Assembly (NCBI RefSeq): GCF_028462125.1
Contig: NZ_CP115468.1
Coordinates: forward strand, 643,501 to 707,500
Source: Leptospira sp. GIMC2001
GTDB lineage: Bacteria > Spirochaetota > Leptospiria > Leptospirales > Leptospiraceae
Length of the DNA stretch: 64,000 nucleotides
Direction: 5' to 3'
Each line of letters begins with the position of its first letter. Position 1 is the first letter of the stretch. The notes below the pieces were generated by a model. It searched no databases and had not been told where the DNA came from. It saw nothing but the letters and a program-made list of their open reading frames with translations. The position numbers and the translations under genes were made by a program. Positions 45,819 through 56,300 of this stretch are shown here, piece by piece.

Positions 45819-47747
45819 GTGATTTTTTTCCCGTTTGGAAATACTAAACCTTTCATAATATATTACCTATTCATTTTTATAATTAGTTCTTTCTTCAGCG
45901 ATAATCTAAAAGCTGAAGGATTGTCCATACACCAGCTTCAGATATACAAAAGAGATGGATTCCAATCTGAATGGATGAAGAATGTATGGAATTCAGATAA
46001 TTCCGAGCAGATAGACGTTATAAAAAATCAACCCCTTTCAATCCAAATTAAAAATAGTAAGGATCCATTCGTTCTCTATTCTAAAGCTGATTCATACAAA
46101 GAAATAACATTTCAAATTCAAATACCAAAAGAAAAGATTGAATATATCCGAACGCCAGGAATACTTATTTCAAAGTTAGGTGAGAATTGGGAAATCTATC
46201 AGAGTGATCGTTTACTTGCTGGAATTGTTCAACAAGATAGAATGAATCTGGAAGAAAATACTTCTTTGAATATAATTCAACCACTTGATACAGACCTTAT
46301 AGTAGACGGAATGATCTTGGTGAATGCGCGCCTGATTGGAAATCCAGATTCCCCTAGATCAGTGATTCAATTTGAATCGATTGCAATTGTGGATGAAATT
46401 TCAAATCTAATGGAACGAACGATAGAAATCCTTCCCTTTTTATTGATTTCTCTATTTTCGTTTTTAGGATCTTATCTAGTATATCTCTATATTAGAATGA
46501 GGAAATATATCCATGTTTTATATTTTGGTATTTTCTTATTGAGCTATGCGATTTTTACTTTTACACAAAGTAATTATATCTATACAATATTTGAAGATAC
46601 GCATCGGATTTATCAGTTGTCATTGATATTTCTTGTATCCTCATATATTTATATAATATACTTTTTAGATTCTTACTTCATTTACCGTATAAGTGGATAT
46701 ACAAAATTTTCTGCTCTTGTATCAATACTATATTGTCTAGTTGGTATCATATTTTCTTATAATTTCGGACATTTGTTGGAATGGTTTGCAATTATTGAAA
46801 CTGGTAGTTTGATTTTATATCTTAGATTGGGTTATCGAATTTATCGCAAAGATATCAGAAAAAGAAAAATTTCAAAAGAAAAATTTCCATTTCTAAAATT
46901 TCTCACAAAGAATAGAATCGGTATCCTATTGCTGAATATCATAATATTAGCAGTTGCCATTTATTTAGAGACATTTTTGAATTTGCAATTTAATATCAAA
47001 ACTCCAATAGTAATTGTCACTAGTCTAGGATTCTTTGTGTTTATGACCATTTATATTGTTCAGAAAATGGAGAATGCTTTCCTGTCGCAAGAGAAGGTTA
47101 GAACAATTCACAATGAAGAAAAGAAAAGACTGATACTAGAAAAAGAAATTTCAAATCAAAACGAAAGACAGAAAGCATTTATTGATATTCATGATGAAAT
47201 AGGTGTTGACCTAAGTTTTTTAGGGATTCGAATTTCCAAGTTATTAGATCAGAATATTATACCTCAAGATGCAGGAAACGAACTCTCTGATTTTGTTCAA
47301 AGAATTTCAAAGGGCATCCGATATAGACTACAACTTCTTGAGGACGAGAAATATTTAAAAGAGGATTTTTTATTCGCGATACGATTGCTTCTCATTCGGA
47401 AATATGAATATGTAAATAGATCTATGAATTTCATAGCTAACGTATCCGATTCTTTCAAAAATGCTTTGTCAATTCATAGAATAGAGTCCTTATACAAAAT
47501 CATAAGAGAAATTGCAAATAATGATGCAAAATATGGAGAAGGTGTATCGGATTGGGAATTTAGTCAAAATCCTCATTCATTTGAAATGAAGTTTAAAGCT
47601 AGGTCGAATTACCAAGCAAGAACCGACGAACCTGGGCATGGTTGGAAAAATATTATCAATATAGTCAATCAAATGAAAGGTAAAATCGATAGTCTTCAAA
47701 CTCAAGATCAATTCACTATTCATCTTATTATCCCGATACGCTATTGA
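45819..47747 (+). CDS. 7TMR-DISM sensor protein with a degenerate histidine kinase end
   Basis: The 642-residue protein has a signal peptide (about residues 1-31). An extracellular beta-rich DISM-type domain extends to about residue 200, then seven membrane segments (about 205-420). A coiled coil and a kinase-like region with I-D-I-H-D-E-I-G-V-D-L carry a possible phospho-acceptor His. The ATPase part is short: an N-box-like E-I-A-N-N-D-A-K-Y-G is present, but the usual D-x-G-x-G is replaced by a D-E-P-G-H-G-W-K-N-I segment. ATP binding may therefore be weak or altered. The start is a GTG directly after the dcd stop. No regulator is adjacent. Confidence 0.8.
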   Translation: MIFFPFGNTKPFIIYYLFIFIISSFFSDNLKAEGLSIHQLQIYKRDGFQSEWMKNVWNSDNSEQIDVIKNQPLSIQIKNSKDPFVLYSKADSYKEITFQIQIPKEKIEYIRTPGILISKLGENWEIYQSDRLLAGIVQQDRMNLEENTSLNIIQPLDTDLIVDGMILVNARLIGNPDSPRSVIQFESIAIVDEISNLMERTIEILPFLLISLFSFLGSYLVYLYIRMRKYIHVLYFGIFLLSYAIFTFTQSNYIYTIFEDTHRIYQLSLIFLVSSYIYIIYFLDSYFIYRISGYTKFSALVSILYCLVGIIFSYNFGHLLEWFAIIETGSLILYLRLGYRIYRKDIRKRKISKEKFPFLKFLTKNRIGILLLNIIILAVAIYLETFLNLQFNIKTPIVIVTSLGFFVFMTIYIVQKMENAFLSQEKVRTIHNEEKKRLILEKEISNQNERQKAFIDIHDEIGVDLSFLGIRISKLLDQNIIPQDAGNELSDFVQRISKGIRYRLQLLEDEKYLKEDFLFAIRLLLIRKYEYVNRSMNFIANVSDSFKNALSIHRIESLYKIIREIANNDAKYGEGVSDWEFSQNPHSFEMKFKARSNYQARTDEPGHGWKNIINIVNQMKGKIDSLQTQDQFTIHLIIPIRY

Positions 47748-48147
47748 ATCTTATTCGCGAATCGGAACCAATTCATAAAATATTTTAAGACGATTGATAA
47801 GTTGGGGATGGTATATCCAAAATAGGATATACTTAAACCAAATTTTGAAGAATCTAACTAAGGCTCATTAAATTTCTTCCTTAGTTGAACTATGTAAACT
47901 TAACTAAAAATTAATTTCATGATTTTTGTGGCAAAAATATGTAGAATTGCTCCCAGATCATCGGTCCAGATTTAAAAATCTAATAATTTCGTTTTCTTAA
48001 TATATATTAAAAATATTTACTATATTAATATTGAAATATAATAACATATTAAATATTGTACATATTCTATTAATTGCTATTTGTTTAGAAAATATTACAA
48101 GTTAATTTAAATATTTCAGTAAAAAAAGAAAAGAAAAGGTTTAGGAA
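47748..48147. other. A+T-rich intergenic region with two hairpins
   Basis: This 400-bp gap has no convincing gene. GTATATCC (47811-47818) pairs with GGATATAC (47825-47832), and AACTAAGG (47856-47863) pairs with CCTTAGTT (47879-47886). Either could end transcription of the kinase gene. From about 47980 to 48130 the sequence is almost purely A+T and probably holds the promoter of the sigma-factor gene, but no single promoter stands out. Confidence 0.5.
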
Positions 48148-48681
48148 TTGAATATAGATGATATTGAACAAGAATTTCTGCGTTTGCGACCCAATCTTTC
48201 CACATTATTGACATTGTCTACTAAAAATGAAGAATTAACAGAGGATATTTTGCAGGATTCCATAATTGAAATTCTAAAAAAATACCAAAATGGTTTCGAA
48301 ATCAATGAGGATACCTTCAAAAAGTATCTCTACACTATTGCATATACAAGAATGATTGATCAATTACGAAAGCCGTATCGCAAAATGGAAATTTCTACTG
48401 AAGATCTTCCGCTAGATTGGGAAAAGGGGACAAACGACAGAAATGATCATAGTTTTACAATTTATGGCATTTTGCAAAGTTTACTCGCAGATAATCGATT
48501 GGATCAACGAATGCGCGATATTCTGAGAATGCGGTTAGTTAACAAGATGAAAGTTGAGGATATATGCAAATATTATAACATATCTCGTCAAACTGTCTTC
48601 CGGGATTACCAGAAAGGTATTAAGCTTTTAAAGAACGAATTCTTAAAGCAGAATCTCAGTCCAGATCATCTAGATTCATAA
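48148..48681 (+). CDS. ECF-like RNA polymerase sigma factor
   Basis: The 177-residue protein has two sigma-70 regions. Region 2 is at about residues 10-80 (L-T-E-D-I-L-Q-D-S-I-I-E-I-L, then Y-T-I-A-Y-T-R-M-I-D-Q-L-R-K). Region 4 is at about 115-170 with a helix-turn-helix (M-K-V-E-D-I-C-K-Y-Y-N-I-S-R-Q-T-V-F-R-D-Y). No region 1 or 3 is present. The start is TTG with TAGGA five bases upstream. No anti-sigma gene is adjacent; the next genes are two lipoproteins on the same strand, which may be targets. Confidence 0.85.
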   Translation: MNIDDIEQEFLRLRPNLSTLLTLSTKNEELTEDILQDSIIEILKKYQNGFEINEDTFKKYLYTIAYTRMIDQLRKPYRKMEISTEDLPLDWEKGTNDRNDHSFTIYGILQSLLADNRLDQRMRDILRMRLVNKMKVEDICKYYNISRQTVFRDYQKGIKLLKNEFLKQNLSPDHLDS

Positions 48682-48726
48682 AATTATTAGAAATAAATTA
48701 TTTTATATGTTACATTTTTCATCTGG

Positions 48727-48748
48727 GAACGTATAAACATTAACGTTC
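48727..48748. promoter_or_regulatory. Inverted repeat upstream of the propeller lipoprotein gene
   Basis: GAACGT (48727-48732) and ACGTTC (48743-48748) form a dyad with a 10-nt spacer in the gap between the sigma gene and the lipoprotein gene. The left part GGGAAC resembles ECF -35 elements, but the distance to CGTT is shorter than usual, so an operator is as likely as a promoter. Confidence 0.3.
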
Positions 48749-48805
48749 TATAGATACAATAAATTTCGAATATATAGAACTATTAATGGGTCATTGGGGT
48801 ATAAA

Positions 48806-49879
48806 ATGCCAAAAATTGTTGGATATTTTGTAATAATTGTAATATTAACAAGTGGTTGCAATGGAAAGGATTCGGGAAATGATTCTCTTTTTGCCTTGGC
48901 ATTTTTGGCCGTTGGGAGTGGTGGATCGAGTCAGGGGAGTGACGCAAGTGAAGATGAGGATAGTAGTGATTCGGAAGAGAATGAAGCTACAACACCTGAT
49001 TGCTCCCAATCTGAGCTGAACTTCCAGAGCGCGTCTGCCACAGAAGCTAATCAGTGGAATTCAGTAACATATGGCAATGGATTATTTGTCGCGGTTTCAA
49101 TTGATGGAACAAATCGTGTGATGACTTCACCCGATGGAGAAAATTGGACGGCACGTTCTGCTGCAGATGCGAATGCTTGGCGAACTGTAACATATGGTAA
49201 TGGACTGTTTGTCGCAGTATCAAATAGCGGAACAAATCGTGTGATGACCTCACCTGATGGAGAAAATTGGACGGCACGTTCTGCTGCAGAAGCGAATACG
49301 TGGCTTTCTGTAGCATATGGCAATGGATTGTTTTTGGCAGTATCGTCAACTGGAACAAATCGTGTGATGACCTCACCGGATGGAGAAAATTGGACGGCAC
49401 GTTCTGCTGCAGAAGCGAATGCGTGGCAATCAGTAACATATGGCAATGGACTGTTTGTGGCAGTATCAGGTAACGGAACAAATCATGTGATGACCTCACC
49501 TGATGGAGAAAATTGGACGGCACGTTCTGCCGCAGAAGCGAATACTTGGCGAAATGCAACTTACGGCAATGGACTGTTTGTGGCTGTTGCCGCAGATGGA
49601 ACAAATCGTGTGATGACCTCACCCGATGGAGAAAATTGGACGGCAAGCTCTGCTGCAGAAGCTAATAATTGGTTTTCTGTAACATATGGCAAAGGATTGT
49701 TTGTGGCAGTTTCGCAGGACGGGACGAATCGTGTGATGACCTCACCCGATGGAGAAAATTGGACAGCACGTTCCGCCTCGGAAGCGAATGCTTGGAAATT
49801 TGTAACATATGGTAGTGGAAAATTTGTCGCTGTAGCATACCCTGGTACAAACCGAGTAATGTATGCGAGTTGTCCGTGA
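48806..49879 (+). CDS. Lipoprotein with seven 41-residue repeats (probable seven-bladed beta-propeller)
   Basis: The protein has about 357 residues from the ATG at 48806 (GGGGT upstream; a TTG at 48794 would add four). The lipobox is L-T-S-G-C (about residue 18). A Ser/Glu/Asp-rich linker follows, then seven repeats of 41 residues with the pattern W-x-S-V-T-Y-G-N-G-L-F-V-A-V and M-T-S-P-D-G-E-N-W-T-A. Seven such four-strand units match a closed seven-bladed propeller. The repeats are nearly identical in DNA (123-bp period), suggesting recent duplication or gene conversion. Likely surface-exposed; ligand unknown. Confidence 0.82.
   Translation: MPKIVGYFVIIVILTSGCNGKDSGNDSLFALAFLAVGSGGSSQGSDASEDEDSSDSEENEATTPDCSQSELNFQSASATEANQWNSVTYGNGLFVAVSIDGTNRVMTSPDGENWTARSAADANAWRTVTYGNGLFVAVSNSGTNRVMTSPDGENWTARSAAEANTWLSVAYGNGLFLAVSSTGTNRVMTSPDGENWTARSAAEANAWQSVTYGNGLFVAVSGNGTNHVMTSPDGENWTARSAAEANTWRNATYGNGLFVAVAADGTNRVMTSPDGENWTASSAAEANNWFSVTYGKGLFVAVSQDGTNRVMTSPDGENWTARSASEANAWKFVTYGSGKFVAVAYPGTNRVMYASCP
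49023..49870 (+). repeat. Tandem 123-bp repeats, seven copies
   Basis: The GATGGAGA motif recurs every 123 bp (for example 49133, 49256, 49379). The first and last copies are most diverged, and the last is truncated. The period is a multiple of three, so copy loss or gain would keep the reading frame. Confidence 0.9.
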
Positions 49880-49986
49880 TGCTTGCGTTAAACAATCATT
49901 TGAAAGAAATATCAATCTAGCAAACTGATTCCATAATTTAAATATAATATTATAATATATGAAAACCTTTTGATAAAGATATACAC

Positions 49987-51333
49987 ATGAACAAAAAGTT
50001 TACAAAATATAAATTTGGATTAGTATTTTTTTATTTTCTATCATGTATGACTTCTGACGAAAACTCTCTGGATCCTGATGGAGGTTTGGGATTGTTGCAG
50101 AGAATTCAAAGATTTGTCGAAGTTGCTAACAGTTCTGCAAATAATCAAGATGATTCCAATCTAAATGAAGATCAACAATCTTCGCCAACTTTGGATTATC
50201 CTTTGTCTAACTATAGTTTTGTTGTAAATACCGCAATTCCAGAAATTCAACCAATTTCCACAGGACTACCATTTGAAGAATGTATTTCTGATCCAGAACT
50301 TCCCGACGGTCTTGTAATCGATTCAGAAAATTGTAATATTTCAGGAATTCCTACAAATTCTCAACCACCATCAACCTATGCTATCACAGCAACTAATTCT
50401 TTTGGAAGTGGAATCGGTTTACTTGACATCGAAATAACTGTAACCGGAATTCCTCCAACTATTTCATATACCGGTTCACCATTTAGTTTTATACAGAATT
50501 CAGCAATATCTAATCTCATACCTAATCTAACGGGGAATACTCCCACAAACTGTGAATCTTCACCACCACTTCCGACGGGTTTAATAATAGATCCAATCAC
50601 TTGTGTTATATCAGGTACTCCAACAAATACATCCATCACACAAAATTATACAATTACAGCTACAAATGCATCAGGCAGTGATAATACTAATATTGACATT
50701 GCGGTTGTGGTTCCACCTCCGACCCTTCAATATATTGGTGGAAATAAAATAGATTCTTCTTTGACGAATTTTACATTTAATAATGTAGCATTTGGAAACC
50801 CAGATCCAAATAGATTGCTAGTTATTGTTGCAAGCGGTGTTCGAGATGTTGGAGGAACAGTATCAACGGCGACGATCGGGGGAGTTGGTGCAACAATTCA
50901 TTTAAATACGAATCAAGGTAGTGGATCATCAGCAATAGTTTCAGCGGTTGTTCCAAATGGAATCGACGGAAATGTGAATATAGAATGGACTGTTCAGCAA
51001 ATAGGAACTGATATTCAAGTTTATCGATTGACTAACCTACAGTCATTTACTCCAGCATTTACTCACGAGGTTATAGCTTCGCCATTAACTCAAACAATAT
51101 CTGTTAGTGAAAATACTGCTGTTATAGCAAATGCAAAATCCTGGACAGGCCTATCAGATATTGCCTGGTCTGGATCAGCTGGATTGATAAAAGATTCACA
51201 GGTGGATTTTATAGGGGCAACTTTTTTTTCTTCTGCATCTTTTCTATTTACGAGTGCTGAAAATAATATAGTAATCACAGCTACACCTGATGGTGGGTCG
51301 ATTCAATCTCTGAGAGTAATTGCTTTCCAATAA
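49987..51333 (+). CDS. Lipoprotein with putative Ig (He_PIG-like) domains
   Basis: The 448-residue protein has a signal peptide ending Y-F-L-S-C (Cys about residue 20). After an Asn/Asp-rich linker come two He_PIG-type immunoglobulin-like modules, each with a Leu-Pro-Gly-Leu segment and S-G-I-P-T-N or S-G-T-P-T-N followed by Y-x-I-T-A-T-N. The C-terminal 210 residues are a separate beta-rich domain without a name. Leptospiral Ig-like lipoproteins often sit at the surface and bind host or matrix material, but no such function is shown here. Its stop is immediately followed by the stop of the convergent cyclase gene. Confidence 0.78.
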   Translation: MNKKFTKYKFGLVFFYFLSCMTSDENSLDPDGGLGLLQRIQRFVEVANSSANNQDDSNLNEDQQSSPTLDYPLSNYSFVVNTAIPEIQPISTGLPFEECISDPELPDGLVIDSENCNISGIPTNSQPPSTYAITATNSFGSGIGLLDIEITVTGIPPTISYTGSPFSFIQNSAISNLIPNLTGNTPTNCESSPPLPTGLIIDPITCVISGTPTNTSITQNYTITATNASGSDNTNIDIAVVVPPPTLQYIGGNKIDSSLTNFTFNNVAFGNPDPNRLLVIVASGVRDVGGTVSTATIGGVGATIHLNTNQGSGSSAIVSAVVPNGIDGNVNIEWTVQQIGTDIQVYRLTNLQSFTPAFTHEVIASPLTQTISVSENTAVIANAKSWTGLSDIAWSGSAGLIKDSQVDFIGATFFSSASFLFTSAENNIVITATPDGGSIQSLRVIAFQ

Positions 51334-53253
51334 TTACAATTTTACCAACTGGTACATTGTTAGTTCACCTTTTCCTTTGACTTCAATCTTACCGCGAGAG
51401 GAACATTCTGCCCTGCCTTGGATAAGTCGATATGTTTCTTCAGATATATTAATGGTTGAAGGATCGGCATGGGATTCCATCCGACTTGCGACATTTACGG
51501 TATCTCCCCAGATATCATAGGCAAATTTCTTACTTCCAATCACACCTGCGGTAACAGCCCCGCTATGTATGCCGATTCTGTATGACCAGATTCTTTTGCC
51601 CTCACGTTCTTTTCTTTTGCTATAGGCGTCCATCCAAGATTTGATCTCTAGAGCAGCTTCGCAGCATATAATCGCATGATTGGGATTAGATAGTGGAATT
51701 CCGGAAGCACACATATAGGAATCTCCGATCGTCTTGAGTTTTTCGAGTCCGTTTCTCTCGACAATATCATCGAATGCTCTAAAGCAATAGTCCAATTCAT
51801 TTACTAAATCATTTGGATTCATTGTTTGGCTTATCTCAGTAAAATTAACAAAATCTATGAACATTACTGTAACAGAAGGAAAATACATTGGACGAACAGA
51901 TCCTCTTTCTTTCAATTCTGTTGCAACTTCATCTGGCAAAATGTTCTTAAGCAAATTATCTGCTCTATCTCTTTCTAGTAGCAAATCATTAGTTCGTTGT
52001 TTAACCTTTTCATCTAATTCTTTTGTTAAAGTTTCAGCGGTATCAAAAGCTGTGGCGAATCTCTTAGAGAGAAGAAATGCTTGTGCAAAGAAGAAGAAAA
52101 ACATTCCAATTGGTGTGATAAAAATAGAATCAATCATTCGATTTGCATATAACGCATCATTTGCATAAGTTCCAAAAAATACGATAGTTCCTAATAGAAA
52201 AGCGATAGCAGTCTCTCTCTTATTTTTGATTGCGTTTATTAGAATGTAGAAAAAGTAAATTATAACTATAATTGAATAGATCTGAAAATACATTAGAGTT
52301 TTCGTATACAGACCAATTGGCAAAACCAATACCAAAATTACAAAAATGAGAGCTGGAATAATTGTTATTCTGTCCCAGAGTCTTGACCCATCTTCAGGAT
52401 ATAATTTTCTTATATAAAGGAGCATTATGGGAGGAGACAAATAAAAGGAAATATATTCTAAAAATGTTGAAAAATTCCAATTGATAGGAAAGAATCTAAA
52501 CGAAAATGCTTCGCCAGTTACAGAAAGACGAATGGAAATAAAAAAAGCAAATAGGGCAAAGTATAGAGTTGATTTGTCTTTGGGTTTTAATAAAAAAATT
52601 CCAATATGATAAATGGACATCAAAAAGAGAGAACCGGAAAGAAACACATCTATGAATAAGTTTCTTTCATTCTGTAACTTTAAATCGGATGCAAAACCAA
52701 TAATAATAGGATCACGAAATCCAGGCCTAGGATATTGGCTATTGATCATATGCAGTGTAAGAATGTTGGATCCGGGTTTTATCAGAATATCGCGAATGAT
52801 TGGTGCATAGTATTGTGGAACAACTTCTGAAAAATTGCGATCTAGATTCGAATTGCGCGCAATTTCTTCTCCGTTCCAAAATAATGTAAAAGCAGTATCC
52901 ATGGATGGAATTCTGAGAGCAAGATCATATTCAGGTTTCGGAATATTCAATTCAACTTCGAAAGTTGCCCTTCCTTCCATTGGAATTAGATTCCCTTCGG
53001 AATCCCGATAATCCATCCAATGTGAAGGAACAATAACTTTGTTAGAATTTTTAGAAATCAGAGAACCTGGTTCGGAGAGTTCATTCCATTCAAAAAACCA
53101 GTCACCTGCAAGTGGAAGAGTTTGTTGGTAGAAATTGAATTTTGATAAATTGATCTTACCGTTTATCACTTCAGGAAGTACAATAGCTTGTTTGTTAACA
53201 CAATTTAGAATGAGAATTAATAATAAAAAGAAAAGCTTTTTGTTGGATTTCAT
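51334..53253 (-). CDS. Adenylate cyclase with DISM-type sensor and seven membrane segments
   Basis: The 639-residue protein has a lipobox-like signal (L-I-L-N-C at about residue 18). An extracellular beta-sandwich is followed by about seven membrane segments (about 205-400) and a coiled coil. A class III cyclase domain occupies about 455-635. Metal-binding Asp residues are in M-F-I-D-F-V-N-F-T and T-I-G-D-S-Y-M. The substrate-defining pair, Lys in K-L-K-T-I-G-D and Asp in A-Y-D-I-W-G-D, is the ATP-specific combination, so cAMP is expected. The sensor layout matches other leptospiral cyclases. It lies downstream of the giant phosphatase gene but is separated by 81 bp. Confidence 0.9.
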   Translation of the reverse strand: MKSNKKLFFLLLILILNCVNKQAIVLPEVINGKINLSKFNFYQQTLPLAGDWFFEWNELSEPGSLISKNSNKVIVPSHWMDYRDSEGNLIPMEGRATFEVELNIPKPEYDLALRIPSMDTAFTLFWNGEEIARNSNLDRNFSEVVPQYYAPIIRDILIKPGSNILTLHMINSQYPRPGFRDPIIIGFASDLKLQNERNLFIDVFLSGSLFLMSIYHIGIFLLKPKDKSTLYFALFAFFISIRLSVTGEAFSFRFFPINWNFSTFLEYISFYLSPPIMLLYIRKLYPEDGSRLWDRITIIPALIFVILVLVLPIGLYTKTLMYFQIYSIIVIIYFFYILINAIKNKRETAIAFLLGTIVFFGTYANDALYANRMIDSIFITPIGMFFFFFAQAFLLSKRFATAFDTAETLTKELDEKVKQRTNDLLLERDRADNLLKNILPDEVATELKERGSVRPMYFPSVTVMFIDFVNFTEISQTMNPNDLVNELDYCFRAFDDIVERNGLEKLKTIGDSYMCASGIPLSNPNHAIICCEAALEIKSWMDAYSKRKEREGKRIWSYRIGIHSGAVTAGVIGSKKFAYDIWGDTVNVASRMESHADPSTINISEETYRLIQGRAECSSRGKIEVKGKGELTMYQLVKL

Positions 53254-53334
53254 ATATGTTTGCAGAATATTTCTAAATAGTTTTTAAAAATTATGAATAT
53301 TTGTCAACGAACAAAAGGTCTTTCGATATAAAAT

Positions 53335-56300
53335 CTACTTCACTTCTGGGACAAGTTGAATAGCTAATAGAGTAAGGTCATCCTCAAATTCGCCATTACC
53401 TTGATAGTGGATAAGGGCATTTTCTAATGTCAAAATTTGATCTGCGGGTTTTTGCTTATAAGATGCAAGTAACAATTCGTAGAATCGATCTTCTCCAAAC
53501 TCAATTCTTTCATCATTGAATATCTCATAAACTCCATCAGTAAATAAATAAATTCTGTCATCAGGCTGGAGCTTCATGGATATCAATTCATAATCCATGT
53601 CTTTTTTTAGACCCAATAGAGCTCCAGATTTTTTCATTTCAATTGCTTTACCATCTTGAAGAAGTATCTGGGCTGGGTGCCCAGCAGAGGAATACTTGAC
53701 GTCTAAATTTTTTACATCAATATCCATTACAACACAACTAAAAAATAACGTCTTATACTTGTTAATCACTATAGAATTTAACTCAGTGAGTATGTCGGCC
53801 GGAGTGAGGGCGGTTTTCTTAAGATTTTCATATTCACTCTTGATCGCCATTGTGATTAATGCTGCTTGGATCCCGTGGCCGGTCGCATCTGCAATAAAGA
53901 ACCTTGATGTATGTTCGTTGATCTGGAAGAAATCATAGAAGTCACCGCCCACTTCATCCATAGGCTGATAAATGAGTGCATAGGAAAGTTGAGGAATTGG
54001 ATGAATTGTTGGAAGAATGCTTGTCTGAATTTTCTTAGAATAGTTGAGATCTTTCTTAAGAATGTTTAAGGTTTGCATCAGTTCCTTAGTTCTTGCATCT
54101 ACTTTTCTCTCTAGTTCTTGATTCAAATTCTTTATCTCGGAATACAATTTAGAATTTTCGAAACTAATGGCAGCCTGAGATGCAAGTATTTCGAGAATTT
54201 CTATTCGCGAATTATTGAATATATCCGTGATAAGTTTATTTTCTAAATAAACAATGGCTACAACTTTTCCTTGCTTAGTGATGGGTAAGAGAAGTATTGA
54301 TTTTGGATCATTCTCTTTGATATATGTACTGGTCTTTAAGTAGCTGGATTTGGTCTCAGAGTTAATGATTAATTTTTTGCCGGTTCGATATGCGTAATAA
54401 ATAGATTCGATCGGTAAGAAAGACCTGCAGTCATCCAGCAGCTTTGGTAAAGATTCAGAATATTGATCGATTGAATGTCCAATTTTTACTGTAAGTCCAG
54501 ATTCTTCATTGAGTATCAAATAGCCTTTAGATGCACCTGCATTCTCAACCAAGGTTGAAAGAAGCTGCTTTTGGAGCTCTAATGGATTGATAAGGCTTGA
54601 TATAGATTGCGAAGCTTTAACGATCGAGACCAAATCTATATCTGTATGATTGAGATTTCCTCTTTCCGTAATCTTTTTTGATGAAATTAGAATATTAACT
54701 TTTAATGAACTATCTAAATATTGGTTTCTAATATCGCTTGCTTTAGCGACCGCACCCCAACTTACAAATATTTCTTCTGCTTGTTGAAATGCAAAATCAC
54801 TCAGTATTTTCTTAGATTTGGATAGCTTGAATTTCCCATAGAGATAATAAGAGAGTCCTTTTTTGAGACTTGCATCGTAGATGTCAAATTCATCAAGCAA
54901 TTGATCGTAATAGATATTATCTCTTTCTGGATAACAATAAGCATTATACTCTGCAACAATCAATTGATAGTTTGTACGGAAATTACTTGGGTTTACTTTT
55001 GCGAGACGTTTTAATAAAAAAATACTGATCTTTATGAAAATTTTATGTGATAATGGTAAATTTTTATTCTTGCGAGCTTTTTCAATGAAACATAGAGACT
55101 GTATCAATCGATATTCATAATACAAGAATAGAGTTCTTGATTTTTCTAAGTCCATATCATATTTTTTGAATCGATTGATTGCCTGATCATAATCTCCATA
55201 AAGATAATCTAACAACCCAGATATGACGCAGTAAAATGTATTTATAGAGCCATTGCTGATCTCGTCCAGGTATTTGGATTCGAATTCTTTGCAGTCCAAA
55301 ACTTGTCCATTTAAACTGAAAGTTCGATTATTGGAATTTTCGAGTCCATGTATAAAATGTTCACCAATTCCCAATATCATTGGCAAACCAGTAAAACTTA
55401 GAGTGCTTGATTTTCTTTCTAATTCCTGCAAGGAATCAGAAAATTCTGATATGGATCTTGCGGCATATAAGCTATAGATTGTTTCAGAAAATATTGAAAA
55501 TGCTGCCCAGAGAAAATCTCCATATTGCATACATCTTCTATACGAGTCTTCACAGAGTCTGGAAATTTTCGAATAGGGATAAACTAAATAATCATAGAGC
55601 ATATTTTTTCCGAAGAAAAAACGACCATAATAATTCTCAGTTTGAAGTCTCTTGAGGATACTTTCCGCTAAATTCCAATATGAGTTTAATTTCGTAAGAT
55701 TGCCAGTCATTAGAAAAAGCATAGAGCCAAATCCAGCGTATCCCACATAACTTTTCTTAGATATACCATACTTGAGACTTAGATTTATCAACCTCAAGAA
55801 TAATATAATAAATAAAGAAACATTTTTATGCTTTCCATAGTTCAATAAATTGAATAAAATAATAAGTGACTCACTGATGCTTGGATCTGTATTCAATTTA
55901 TCATTAATGAGTTGGTTTACAGATCTACCTCGTCTGTAGAAGGTCATCAGAATTAATTCTTTCACTACATGAATAAAATTGGGTTTTTCAGGCAGAGGTT
56001 GACCAAGAAATTTAAGAGTCTCGATACCTGTGTAATATGCATTATCGTATTTGTTGAGTGTATTATAGATTTCTATTTTTACTAAGGAAAGTTTTGCTTT
56101 CTCTGTTATATTGTTAATATTTTCATATAAATATTTTAATAGATTTTCTGCTTCTTCAGTTCGTTCTGAATAGTATGCTGTCTCAGATAGAGAAACTAGA
56201 ACTTCAAAATGTTCCTTGCGATGTGGATTTTCCTCACCGAGATATTTAGAAAGAGGTTCAATAGCTTTGTAATATAGATATGCTGCATCAAATGCGCCAG

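Noticed and set aside
49047..49646. Long antisense frames (199 and 131 codons) across the lipoprotein repeats
   Set aside because: They are by-products of the in-phase 123-bp repeats; their translated products are repetitive Ser/His/Pro-rich strings without start-site support.
49023..49870. Possible CRISPR array
   Set aside because: The repeats are 123 bp long, coding, contiguous and without unique spacers.
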